In this document: in pieces, positions 32,746 to 41,370 of the stretch
Layout of the letters: every line of letters starts with the position of its first letter
Position numbering within the stretch: the first letter of the stretch is position 1
Assembly: GCA_022824495.1 (NCBI GenBank)
Contig: JAJDZU010000002.1
Coordinates: 1 to 64,000, forward strand
Length of the DNA stretch: 64,000 nucleotides
Direction: 5' to 3'
From: Chloroflexota bacterium
GTDB taxonomy: Bacteria > Chloroflexota > UBA11872
Made by a program: the position numbers and the translations under genes
The notes under the pieces: generated by a model
What the model saw: the letters and a program-made list of their open reading frames with translations, nothing else
What the model was told of the DNA's origin: nothing
The model's database searches: none

Positions 32746-33840
32746 TCATGCCCGAGCCGAGACCAGCGCGGCGGCATCCGCGGCGGCGGCCAGGACGTCC
32801 GTTGCTTCGTCGATGTCCGTGTCGCTGACCTGATGGTGGGTAACCAGGCGGAACACGTCGCCGCGCGCTCCTCCGACACCGACGCCGCGTTTGGCGGCCT
32901 CATCGACGAAGACGTCCAGGTCGAGCACATCGGGGTCCCACGTGACAAAAATGAGGTTGGTGTAGACGGGCGAGACCAGACGCAGACCGGGAAGGTCGTC
33001 GATTACGTCGCCTAGCTGCCTGGCGCGGCGGTGGTCGTCCGCGAGCCGCCCGGGGCTGTCGCGTAGGGCGATGAGGCCCGCCGCGGCCATCACGCCGGCC
33101 TGCCGCATACCCCCGCCGACGAGTTGGCGGGTTCGGCGGGCGCGTTCGATGACGGCGCGGGAGCCGACGATCATTGATCCGAACGGGGCGCCGAGGCCCT
33201 TGGAGAGACAGAACTGGACGGTGTCTGCGCCGGCGGCCAAATCGGATACCGGGACGTCGAGTGCGGCGGCGGCGTTGAAGATGCGGGCGCCGTCGATGTG
33301 TATCCGAAGACCGTGGCGCTGCGCCAGATCGGCGAGTTCGCGCATGACGGCGGGCCCCCAGGCCACGCCGCCACGTCGATTGTGGGTGTTCTCGGTCCAG
33401 ATGATGGCCGGGTTGAGCGAGTGAGTCGTGACCGGGCCAATGTGCGGCTCAATGTCTTCGGGCGTCAGCCAACCGGGCGTCTGAATTGGGATCACACTAC
33501 AGCCGGCCAAGGCTGCGAACCCTCCGGCCTCGGCCAGCGTCACGTGTGATTCCGGATCAACCAGCAGTGTGTCGCCGCGCTGAGAAAGCGTAAGCAGGCT
33601 GACAAGATTGCCCATCGTGCCGCTGGTCACGAACAAGCCTGATTCCTTGTCAAAGATCTCGGCGGCGAGGGCCTCCAGGTCACGGACGGTCGGGTCTTCG
33701 CCTCCCAGGTCATCGCCCACCACGGCTTGGGCCATGGCCTCCCGCATCTCCTCGGTGGGCGTGGTCTGAGTGTCGCTACGAAGTTCGATGCGATACGGCG
33801 GCACGGCGTCCTCCGGCCATGAAAGCTGAATGACGGCCAT
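32746..33840 (-). CDS. ltaE: Low-specificity L-threonine aldolase
   Basis: A 364-residue PLP enzyme that cleaves threonine/allo-threonine to glycine and acetaldehyde. Landmarks: RSDTQTTPTEEMREAMAQA, VGDDLGGEDPTVRDLE, TSGTMGNLVSLLTL, the Asp of HIDGARIFNAA and the PLP lysine in CLSKGLGAPFGS. Met at 33840 (MAVIQLS) is preferred over 33870 because the first ten residues look non-conserved; no clear Shine-Dalgarno supports either. Stands alone; coding strand is C-rich, in line with the G-rich plus strand of this half. Confidence 0.88.
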   Translation of the reverse strand: MAVIQLSWPEDAVPPYRIELRSDTQTTPTEEMREAMAQAVVGDDLGGEDPTVRDLEALAAEIFDKESGLFVTSGTMGNLVSLLTLSQRGDTLLVDPESHVTLAEAGGFAALAGCSVIPIQTPGWLTPEDIEPHIGPVTTHSLNPAIIWTENTHNRRGGVAWGPAVMRELADLAQRHGLRIHIDGARIFNAAAALDVPVSDLAAGADTVQFCLSKGLGAPFGSMIVGSRAVIERARRTRQLVGGGMRQAGVMAAAGLIALRDSPGRLADDHRRARQLGDVIDDLPGLRLVSPVYTNLIFVTWDPDVLDLDVFVDEAAKRGVGVGGARGDVFRLVTHHQVSDTDIDEATDVLAAAADAAALVSARA

Positions 33841-34331
33841 TCTAGTGGGTGGGTGCGGGGACCGGCGCACGGACCGTGCTTAGGGTCCGCGAGGGCACCA
33901 GAACGTTTGAGAGCATCTTCGGACGCGGCAGGGCGCTTCCTGGGACTGGGAGTGGGGAAGTAGCTGTTGGCGACGTGACTGCGCGTCGTTCACTAAAGAG
34001 CGCATTTCTGTCCGCTGATTCGCTTCAAGACTCCGGCTGACGCGTGTGCTCGGTATGTGGTGGAAAAAGCGGTACCTCTGGATTCGACGGGTTCCAGCTA
34101 CAACAGAGCGCGGGGATCGGCGGAAGTACGTCTGGTGCACATGGGGCAAGGCACTTGAAAACCCGGGACGGACGCGTCGACCGGGAAACCGCCAGTTGGG
34201 CCGGGTAGCGGAGCTGGGATCTGGTTCGACACGGACGGCCGCGGACGGAGTCCTGGATCATTCGTCGGGCTCACCACGAAGAGTTGGGGTATCTGACACA
34301 CTTGACGAAGTTCGTTAGGGAGAGCGGCGTG
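33841..34331. other. Spacer with an inverted, degenerate family A repeat
   Basis: No gene supported in this 490-bp gap. One diverged family A element sits in reverse orientation at 34222-34277. The rest shows no recognisable site. Confidence 0.5.
34222..34277 (-). repeat. Hairpin repeat, family A, degenerate and inverted
   Basis: On the minus strand it keeps GTGGTGAGCC at one end and GTGTCGAACCA at the other, but the centre has changed and the inner stem is poor. It is the only clear copy outside the left 9 kb apart from a half copy near 36111-36138. Confidence 0.5.
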
Positions 34332-36032
34332 ATGCGGGCAGTTGAGTGTGATGTGGCCGTGGTCGGCGGGGGGCCGGCCGGGTCTTCGCTGGCGACATTG
34401 CTAAAGCAGGGCGGGTACCGGGTGACGCTGCTGGAGCGGGAGCGGTTTCCGCGGCCTCACGTAGGTGAGTCGATGCTGCCGGGGGTGCTTTTTGCGCTGG
34501 GCAAAACCGGGGCATTGGAGCGGGTGGAGAGAGCCGGGTTCACGAAGAAATACGGGGCTACCTATATCTGGGGTCGGGGCCGGGACCCGTGGACGATTCG
34601 ATTCTCCGAGGTACCGCAGGACCGGACTTTCACGTTCCAGTGCGACCGCGAGGTTTTTGACAAGCTGCTTCTAGATCACGCGCGGGACGAGGGGGTGGAC
34701 GTCCGCGAAGGCCACCAGGTGACACGCGCGCACATGACGGACGGCCGGGCCACGGGGCTGTCGTTTACGAACGATGACGGTGAGTCGGGCGAGGTTCGGG
34801 CGCGGATGTGCGTAGACGCTTCAGGTCAGTGGTCGGTGCTCGGGCGGCAGTTCCGGCTACGGGAGCACAACGAGAACCTAAGACATGTGGCGTTGTTTGG
34901 TCACTACCACGGCGGGCCGACGACGTTGCCCGATGTTCTAACCGACATGGAGCCGACGGACGCGGGGAATGTGTACGTGGTGGCGGTGGACGACGGGTGG
35001 CTGTGGCATATCCCGCTGGCCGGGGGGCTGCGAAGTATCGGGCTGGTGACGGACCCGGAACGGATTCGCGGGATGTCACGGACGCAACGGCGGAAGTACT
35101 GGCAGCGACAGATCGAGTCGTGCGAGGAGTACAAGGAGTTGTTGGAAGGCGGCCGGTGGGCGGGAGATTTCGACATCGTGTCGGACTGGTCGTTTATCTG
35201 TAAGCAGTTTCATGGGCCGGGATACCTCCTGGTGGGGGACGCGGCGTGTTTTGTGGATCCGATCCTTGCTTCGGGCATTGCACTGGCTCTGCAGGGGGTG
35301 CTGCGGGCGACGAAGGCGATTCGCACCTCGCTGGAAGCGCCGGATCTTACGGGCCTGGCGATGGATTGGTACCAGGACGGCTACCTGGAGCAGGCGAACG
35401 ACTTCGTGGACATGGCGAATCACTGGTACCACGGGCAACGGTTGCAGGAGTCGTGGTTCTGGACGGCACACCGGCTGGTGGATCCGAGTCAGAATCTGTC
35501 GCTGCGCCAGGCGTTTGTGTTTATCTCGTCGGGGCTAACGCGGGAAACGCCTGAGGAGTCAATCCGCTATATGGGCGGGTTTACGCCGGGGCAGCTGGCG
35601 GTGACGTATGAGGCGTTGGGGCTTGAGGCGGACAGCGCTCCTGAACATCCCGTAGAGAGTTCGACTGTCCCGGCAGCGCGACGGGAGATCGCGGTAACGG
35701 CGGAGCAGGCGCTGGCGGGGCGACCGGCCTTTGTGACGGGGGCGGATGTGCGGGCGTGGATGCTGGAGACGGAGTCGGGATTGCAGCCGGTGACGCGAGT
35801 GGCGATTCCTGGAGGGGCGAACGGGGACACGCGGGAAATCCTGATGTCGCTGCCGACGCTGTCTGTATTGAACCTGCTGGACGGGACGCGGACCGGCGAT
35901 CAGATGGCGCGGACTATGGCGGAACGGTTCAGCGGCAGCGTGCGCACGGATGCGGCGGCGCTGCGGCCAATCGTCGGGTCGGTGATTGCGGAGTTGGCGG
36001 CGGAGGGGGCGGTGGACCTGAAGACGCCGTGA
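34332..36032 (+). CDS. Flavin-dependent halogenase-like FAD monooxygenase with C-terminal PqqD/RRE-like domain
   Basis: A 566-residue protein. FAD motif GGGPAGSS (12-19). Halogenase hallmarks: FTKKYGATYIWG, with the likely catalytic Lys (72 or 73), the WxWxIP motif as WLWHIP (223-228) and GDAACFVDPILASGIALALQ (302-321). It therefore resembles the phenol/CmlS-like halogenase branch rather than geranylgeranyl reductases. An extra ~75-residue tail (LPTLSVLNLLDGTRTGDQMA ... GSVIAELAAEGAV) looks like a winged-helix PqqD/RRE fold, which in other systems grips a peptide. ATG 34332 has GGGAGAG upstream. No NRPS, PKS or obvious precursor gene is adjacent; its target is unknown. Confidence 0.78.
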   Translation: MRAVECDVAVVGGGPAGSSLATLLKQGGYRVTLLERERFPRPHVGESMLPGVLFALGKTGALERVERAGFTKKYGATYIWGRGRDPWTIRFSEVPQDRTFTFQCDREVFDKLLLDHARDEGVDVREGHQVTRAHMTDGRATGLSFTNDDGESGEVRARMCVDASGQWSVLGRQFRLREHNENLRHVALFGHYHGGPTTLPDVLTDMEPTDAGNVYVVAVDDGWLWHIPLAGGLRSIGLVTDPERIRGMSRTQRRKYWQRQIESCEEYKELLEGGRWAGDFDIVSDWSFICKQFHGPGYLLVGDAACFVDPILASGIALALQGVLRATKAIRTSLEAPDLTGLAMDWYQDGYLEQANDFVDMANHWYHGQRLQESWFWTAHRLVDPSQNLSLRQAFVFISSGLTRETPEESIRYMGGFTPGQLAVTYEALGLEADSAPEHPVESSTVPAARREIAVTAEQALAGRPAFVTGADVRAWMLETESGLQPVTRVAIPGGANGDTREILMSLPTLSVLNLLDGTRTGDQMARTMAERFSGSVRTDAAALRPIVGSVIAELAAEGAVDLKTP

Positions 36033-36290
36033 GTTGAAATGAGTGCGAAGTGAAAGAAGACAAAGATGAGGACGAGGGGTTGGTGCTGAAGCTCGGGGGA
36101 TTCACCCCTGTCTCCGAAAGACTTCGGCCCGGCTCACCTCGAGAAGGCCACGAGACGATCGATCGTGCTCTCGGCGGTTGCGGATAGGAGGCCCGGCCGT
36201 GACCGGGCCCTCCGAAGGAACTAGACAGGACCGCGAATGCCGAACGGCCCGCCGCGGGGGCGGCGGGCCGTTGTGGCGAACGGTCGTGGA
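36033..36290. terminator. Convergent intergenic region with hairpin at 36243-36272
   Basis: Between two converging genes. Stem AACGGCCCGCCG (36243-36254)/CGGCGGGCCGTT (36261-36272) is a likely terminator for the minus-strand binding protein. A half copy of family A (GGTGAGCCGGGCC on the minus strand) lies at about 36111-36138. Confidence 0.65.
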
Positions 36291-37760
36291 CTAGGCCGGG
36301 ACGGGCTTCCAGTCGCCGTACGAAGAAATGACAGCGTTGGTGTCCTTGGCCATGTTGACAGCCGCTTCCTCGGGGCCAACCTCGTTGACCCAGAGCTTGG
36401 ACTGCCACACGCGGTGCGCGCCGCGGAATTCGTCCCAGTAAGGGAAGTAGCCGGGGGTACGCGGTTCGGGCGTGGTGGCGTAGGTCTTGAGCCAGTGCAT
36501 GCCCTCGGGCGGCGCTGCGAGTTGCTCGGGCGAGTCGGCCACGCTCTTGAAGACCGGGAAGTGCCCGCGATCAATGCCCACACGGGTCTGGTATTCCGGA
36601 CCAGCGAGGTAGGTGACCAACTGGACGGTCTGCTCAAGGTTGCCAAGCCGCTCGGCCGCAATGGTGACGATGTGCGGCTGGTCGTTCCAGCCATGCCGCG
36701 CGACACCGGTGTTGGGCGAGACGTACATCGGACCGACGGACCAGGTGAAGCGGTCCTTGATGCGCGGGATGCCGAAGCCGGTGCTGTACACACGGCCGCC
36801 CGGCCAGATGCCCACCTTGCCGGCCGAGAATGGATCACCAAACTCACCGGCCACACGCTGGCGAATCTCGTCCTTGAACGCGACACCCTCGGTGTGCATG
36901 GTGCCGTGGGCCCAAGTGAGAGCTTCAATGGCTTCCGGCGTGTCGAACTGGGATTCGCCTTGCTCGTTGAACCAGTACTCAACACCGTTGGACCAGAGCA
37001 TGGGGCCCCAGCCGAACTGGTCACTGGTGGGCGCCCACATGCCGTACTGGTCGTTGTCGGCGTCCGTCAACTGCCGGGATGCCTCCAAAGCGTCGTTCCA
37101 GTCCCAGTCCTCGGCAGGCTGACCCACGCCGTTGGAGTCGAACAGGTCGACGTTGAAGACGATGCCGTTCATGCCGCCCTGGAAGGGAAGGCCGTGAAGG
37201 CGACCATTAGCTTGGTAAAGAGCCCCTTCCCAAGGGAGCCAACCGGTGGGCAGGACCCAGTAGTCGTCTAAGGAGAATCCAAGCTTGTTCACCTGGTCGG
37301 TGATGTCCGGAAAGAAACCGGCGGCGTAGTGGGCCTGGAAAAGGTTGCCCTCGAAGAGGATGGCCTCGGCCATGCTGCCGGCCGCCAACTGGAGATTGAC
37401 GGAGTCAAAGTAGTCGCCACCGATGACGTCGATCTTGACCGGGATGTTTGGGAACTGGCGCGAGAACTGCTCCATTCCCCACTTCATGGCGTTGCCGCGC
37501 GGTCCGGACGTGTGGTCCGTAGCAAAGCGAACGCTAACGGGTCCGGCAGCCGGCGCGGGGGCCTCGACCGTAACGATCTCCTCACGAGTGACCGGGACTT
37601 CCTTCTCGACGATCTTCTCGACCTGCTTGACCTGAGTGACGACTTTGACGACCTCTACAACTTCGCCTTCGCCACAGGCCGCCAGGAGCGCAACGCCAGC
37701 GGCCCCAAGAGCGCCCGCGCTCCCGGTTCGAAGCATCTCTCGACGTGTCAGATTCCGCAT
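36291..37760 (-). CDS. ABC transporter solute-binding lipoprotein (family 1)
   Basis: A 489-residue precursor. ATG 37760 has AGGAGG upstream; MRNLTRREMLRTGSAGALG is Tat-like (RRxM), then lipobox LAAC. Stalk VVKVVTQVKQVEKIVEKEVP is shorter than in its relatives. The binding domain is only distantly related to those at 11916 and 23966 but keeps VAGEFGDPFSAGKVGIWPGG, DRFTWSVGP and YLAGPEYQTRVGIDRGHFPV. Probably a sugar or glycoside receptor. No permease nearby. A 55-residue lipoprotein lies about 260 bp upstream on the same strand. Confidence 0.87.
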   Translation of the reverse strand: MRNLTRREMLRTGSAGALGAAGVALLAACGEGEVVEVVKVVTQVKQVEKIVEKEVPVTREEIVTVEAPAPAAGPVSVRFATDHTSGPRGNAMKWGMEQFSRQFPNIPVKIDVIGGDYFDSVNLQLAAGSMAEAILFEGNLFQAHYAAGFFPDITDQVNKLGFSLDDYWVLPTGWLPWEGALYQANGRLHGLPFQGGMNGIVFNVDLFDSNGVGQPAEDWDWNDALEASRQLTDADNDQYGMWAPTSDQFGWGPMLWSNGVEYWFNEQGESQFDTPEAIEALTWAHGTMHTEGVAFKDEIRQRVAGEFGDPFSAGKVGIWPGGRVYSTGFGIPRIKDRFTWSVGPMYVSPNTGVARHGWNDQPHIVTIAAERLGNLEQTVQLVTYLAGPEYQTRVGIDRGHFPVFKSVADSPEQLAAPPEGMHWLKTYATTPEPRTPGYFPYWDEFRGAHRVWQSKLWVNEVGPEEAAVNMAKDTNAVISSYGDWKPVPA

Positions 37761-38016
37761 ATCCCCTCCTGCGTCCCGAAGGACCCGCGGCACTTTGTAC
37801 GAGCCAATCGGATGTTAGCGCGTCCGCGCGAATACGGAAAACCGAGGACGAGCATAGCCGAATGGCGCTCGGGCGGCGGAGCGTCGATGCCGTGCAACGC
37901 GTTGACGCCATAGCATCAACGAAGGCGGTTGGTCTGCTGATGTAAACCGCAGCGCACGCACCCGAAAATTCATCGCGCGGGAAGGGACCTTGCCGACGAT
38001 TGCCATGCTGGCGGAA

Positions 38017-38184
38017 TTACCAGCTGGCCCCGCTCCGGAGCTTGAATTTGCCATGCTCGACTTTGTCGTCACCGCATGCGGCCATCACGGTGAGGGCCGC
38101 AGCGGCCACCGGGCCGCTGAAAAGGAGGCGGCGTCGCGAAAGACGGGGCGTGCGAGCACGGTTTTTTGGTTGATCGCAACGCAT
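38017..38184 (-). CDS. Very small lipoprotein (55 residues)
   Basis: ATG 38184 with AAGGA seven bases upstream. Basic N-terminus (RTPRLSRRRLLF), hydrophobic SGPVAAAALTVM, lipobox MAAC, then only about 17 mature residues: GDDKVEHGKFKLRSGASW. Good start signals and a complete lipoprotein signal make this a likely real gene despite its size. It sits upstream of a solute-binding protein on the same strand, again pairing a tiny lipoprotein with a binding protein; GKFKLRSG loosely recalls the FEYKTSG block of the 21194-22288 family. Function unknown. Confidence 0.62.
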   Translation of the reverse strand: MRCDQPKNRARTPRLSRRRLLFSGPVAAAALTVMAACGDDKVEHGKFKLRSGASW

Positions 38185-38243
38185 TGATCATTCCTTGCGG
38201 AGCTTTCCGCTCATGCTTAGCACAAACGGCCCAGATTGCGCGT

Positions 38244-39098
38244 TTACGTGGGAGGCCGGGGTCTGAAGATTGCACCAGGATCGACGACGGAGAGGATGCC
38301 GCCAGGAAGCTCAAGGGTGGTGCCGCGCGTAAGCGACGTAACACCTGCCCCCTGCTCGAGGAGGTAGTCGGGATCGCGTTTGATTCGCGGGGTGGCGAAT
38401 TCGTACATCGGCCGCGCCGGGACGAGGCGTGCGATGGCGTTGCCGACAGGTGCGACAGCGGTGATGTCGGCGTCTTCCATGTCCTGGCCGAGGCGATTGA
38501 AGTCGTATCCGGGATAGTTGACGTCGCGCAGATAGACAGTGTTCTCGAAGGCTACGAGGCGGCCGGTGGGCTCGCGGAGGCGGCGTCGCAGAGTGTCGAG
38601 CTTGCGGTGATGGAGCCGGAAAGCAACTTCGAGTACATGGCAGGCGGTAAAGGCTTGGTAGGTGACTCCAAGCAGCAGGAATTGTCCGTTCAGCTTGAAA
38701 ACTGTCCCCAGTGGATCGTCGGCCGCCCAGGCGGTGGGACCGCCAGCGGCGACGATCGTTTCGGCCTGGGGACCGATGGCGCTGAGGCTGTGGGTGAGGT
38801 GGCGGCTGCGCTGATTGCCGGCGCGGCGGCGAATCTCGTCGGCAATGGCGCCCATGTCGGACGGGGTGTTGAGCGGATCAAAGACAAAGTCGGGATCAAG
38901 AGCGGTTTCGTAGTTGAAGGACGGGCCGACGAGGGTACCCGTGGGTCCCAGAACGTCGAGGAGGGCGTCGACGACCGTGGCTGCGCCACCCACGACGAAG
39001 CCGAGGCTGCGGAGGGAACTGTGAATCATGAGGAGGTCGCCAGTCTGCACGCCGAGGCGGCGCAGGTCGGCGGCGAGTCGGTCTCGGGTGAGGACCAT
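38244..39098 (-). CDS. AAC(3)-family N-acetyltransferase
   Basis: A 284-residue protein of the aminoglycoside 3-N-acetyltransferase fold (YokD/FrbF type): LLMIHSSLRSLGFVVGGA near the N-terminus, GPTGTLVGPSFNYE, HSLSAIGPQAE with conserved His/Ser, and DDPLGTVFKLNGQFLLLGV. It would transfer acetyl from acetyl-CoA to an amine. Chromosomal members without a resistance context often acetylate natural metabolites, so aminoglycoside resistance should not be assumed. Divergent from the gene at 39159 with a 60-bp gap. Confidence 0.85.
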   Translation of the reverse strand: MVLTRDRLAADLRRLGVQTGDLLMIHSSLRSLGFVVGGAATVVDALLDVLGPTGTLVGPSFNYETALDPDFVFDPLNTPSDMGAIADEIRRRAGNQRSRHLTHSLSAIGPQAETIVAAGGPTAWAADDPLGTVFKLNGQFLLLGVTYQAFTACHVLEVAFRLHHRKLDTLRRRLREPTGRLVAFENTVYLRDVNYPGYDFNRLGQDMEDADITAVAPVGNAIARLVPARPMYEFATPRIKRDPDYLLEQGAGVTSLTRGTTLELPGGILSVVDPGAIFRPRPPT

Positions 39099-39158
39099 GC
39101 GTGAGCGTTAGATACTGAAGACCTGCGAGGATACGACTCCGGTTCCCAGGAGGCTGCA

Positions 39159-40157
39159 ATGTTTGCGCCAAATCCCGTTCGTTGCGCCGTGATCGGTACG
39201 AAGAACATCGCAGGCCAGCATATTCCGGTGTTGCAGGCGCTGCCGGAGGCGGAGGTGGCAGCGCTGTGCGATATCGATGCGGAGGCGCTGGACGAAACAT
39301 CGCGACGGTTCGGCATCGAACAGACGTTTACGAGCGTGGACGATCTGCGGGCGTGGGGTGAGTTCGACGCGGTGTACGTGCTAGTGAGCGTGCTGGCCGT
39401 GGCGGAGGTGGCGGAACAGTTTATTCGCGCAGGGATCCCGACGTTCCTGGAGAAGCCGCCAGGGTTGTATTCCTCCGATACGGAACGGCTGGCGGAGGCG
39501 GTCCGGGAAACCGGGACGACGGCGATGGTGGGGCTCAATCGTCGCTTCTACACGTGCCTGCAGGCGGGGCGCCAAGCGCTGCTCGATACGGGCGACATTG
39601 TCTCGGTGACGGTGCATGCCGACGAAGTTGCCGCTACGCACTGGCAGGGTTCGAAGTTTCCACCGGAAGTCGCCGCTCGTTGGGCCTACGCGAACAGCAT
39701 TCACGCGCTGGACCTGCTGCGGTACCTGGGCGGCGACGTGGCCAACGTGATCTCGCTGGTGCGGCAGCGCGGGCTGCCCAAGCCGGACAGCTTCAGCGCG
39801 CTGCTTGAGTACGAGTCGGGCGCGGTGGGACGGGCGGTATCTGATCAGTTTGGGCCGAAGGGCACCGGCCACTTCTACGAGGCCCGCACGAGAAACGCGG
39901 TCCTGACGTCACGCAGCGGACTAAGTTCGTGCGTCCTCGAAGTGCGGGGACGCCAGGCAGTTCGGTTTGATCTGACGGGGCTCGACCGGCGGCTGAAGCC
40001 GGGGTTTCCGGGCGAGTCGAGGGCCTTTCTGCGAGCGGTTCAGACGGGTGAGCCTGTGTCGTTTCCGGCACCAACGCTGGACGACGCCGTGCGTACGATG
40101 AAAATGATCGACGAGATCACGGGAGCTGAGGAGTGGGCGCCCAAGCCAGCGACCTGA
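39159..40157 (+). CDS. Gfo/Idh/MocA family oxidoreductase
   Basis: A 332-residue NAD(P)-dependent enzyme. CAVIGTKNIAGQHIPVLQAL replaces the usual GxGxxG with a Gly-poorer version (GTKNIAG). CDID carries the cofactor acid, FLEKPPGLY holds the catalytic-site Lys of the EKP triad, and SIHALDLLRYLGGDV the substrate-side His. Substrate unknown, probably a sugar derivative. Followed 25 bp later by a flavoprotein in the same direction. Confidence 0.85.
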   Translation: MFAPNPVRCAVIGTKNIAGQHIPVLQALPEAEVAALCDIDAEALDETSRRFGIEQTFTSVDDLRAWGEFDAVYVLVSVLAVAEVAEQFIRAGIPTFLEKPPGLYSSDTERLAEAVRETGTTAMVGLNRRFYTCLQAGRQALLDTGDIVSVTVHADEVAATHWQGSKFPPEVAARWAYANSIHALDLLRYLGGDVANVISLVRQRGLPKPDSFSALLEYESGAVGRAVSDQFGPKGTGHFYEARTRNAVLTSRSGLSSCVLEVRGRQAVRFDLTGLDRRLKPGFPGESRAFLRAVQTGEPVSFPAPTLDDAVRTMKMIDEITGAEEWAPKPAT

Positions 40158-40182
40158 GGCAAGACGCTGCACGAGACGGACG

Positions 40183-41298
40183 ATGGCGGTGAGCGAGATG
40201 TTCGATGTGCTCGTGATTGGCGCCGGTCCCGGGGGCACGCAGGCGGCGGTGAGCGCGGCGCATCAGATGCGGCACGTGCTGCTGTTGGACGCGAGCAAGG
40301 TGAGCCGCCGGCGGGGGCGGGCCTTCTGGTCCAAAACGGTGAAGATTGAAGACGCGCCGGTGTTTGCAGGGATTACCGGGGGGCAGTTCGCGAAGGCGCT
40401 GCGGGAGTGGTCGGAAGGGCAGCCGGAACGGACGATCCGCCGCGGCGGCGAGGACCGCATGGCCGGGATTCGGCGGGCGGACGGGTTTGCGCTCGATTTG
40501 GAGCGGCTGGAGGACCAGACGTTTCGCTTGACGTATGCCACAGAACCGCTGACGCGTGACGGTCAGATTGGAACGACAACGACGGCGCTGGGCCGCACGG
40601 TGGTGGTGGCCAGCGGGTTCGAGGACGGCTGGCCGGACATCGAGACGAACGATTCGGCGGCACGGATGTACCGCAAGTACCAATTGGTCTATCGATACGC
40701 TGGCAACAGCCGGGGCTGGCACCTGTGTATTCGCTGCGACGGCCACCTGCACGTGGACGAGCACCTGGCGATCGTCGGGGCGGGTGACTACATCTTTGAG
40801 GTGGTGCAGGGCGCGCAGGACTTCACGGACCGGATAACGGTGCTGACCAATGGGCGGCCGCATGGGATGTCGCCGCCGGTGCTGGAGGCGCTGCGGGAGC
40901 GGGGTGTTGAATTGGAGGAAGGTCGGATCGAGGCGCATATCGGGCAGGGGCTGAACCTGCTGGGGTTCCGGATGGCGGACGGGAGGGAACTGTTCTTCGA
41001 CGGGTTCTTCGTGGACGAGGGGCTGAAGGCGAACGATGAGTTCCTGCACCGATTCGACGTGGCGCACGCCGACGACGGGTTGCTCCGGTGCAGCACCGAT
41101 CACGAGGTGCTGGATTCGTCAGGAGAGCCGATTCCGGGCTTGTGGGCAGCCGGGGACATCGTGGCGGGCGAACGGAACCTGATTGCAAGCGCGTTCGCGA
41201 GCGGGCAGGACGCGGGCTTGGAGGCGTCGGACAGTCTGCGGCGATGGGCGGCGCCAGCGGAAACTAGGTCCGGCGGCTTGCCGTCAACCGCAAGCTGA
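40183..41298 (+). CDS. FAD-dependent NAD(P)-disulfide/thioredoxin-reductase-like oxidoreductase
   Basis: A 371-residue protein. FAD motif VLVIGAGPGGTQAA near residue 8, a CIRCDG motif (C-x-x-C) near residue 182 in the position of the thioredoxin-reductase redox pair, the second Rossmann segment LAIVGAGDYIFEVVQGA and a C-terminal FAD site PGLWAAGDIVAGERNLIASA. The GAGD replaces the usual GGGD/N and the segment around residues 40-110 is unusual, so the reductant or partner may not be thioredoxin. Likely cotranscribed with the oxidoreductase at 39159. Confidence 0.8.
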   Translation: MAVSEMFDVLVIGAGPGGTQAAVSAAHQMRHVLLLDASKVSRRRGRAFWSKTVKIEDAPVFAGITGGQFAKALREWSEGQPERTIRRGGEDRMAGIRRADGFALDLERLEDQTFRLTYATEPLTRDGQIGTTTTALGRTVVVASGFEDGWPDIETNDSAARMYRKYQLVYRYAGNSRGWHLCIRCDGHLHVDEHLAIVGAGDYIFEVVQGAQDFTDRITVLTNGRPHGMSPPVLEALRERGVELEEGRIEAHIGQGLNLLGFRMADGRELFFDGFFVDEGLKANDEFLHRFDVAHADDGLLRCSTDHEVLDSSGEPIPGLWAAGDIVAGERNLIASAFASGQDAGLEASDSLRRWAAPAETRSGGLPSTAS

Positions 41299-41370
41299 GG
41301 CAAACTACTTTGCAATACAAACCAGGAACAGGCAGATTGGCGTTGCACTGCGTACAGTCACGAGCGGACG

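Noticed and set aside
12000..33000. Replication origin within the composition change
   Set aside because: No dnaA/dnaN genes, DnaA-box cluster or AT-rich unwinding region was recognised; only the skew change is kept as an observation.
38244..39098. Antibiotic-resistance interpretation of the AAC(3)-like and APH-like genes
   Set aside because: No integron, transposon or resistance context; these folds commonly act on endogenous metabolites.
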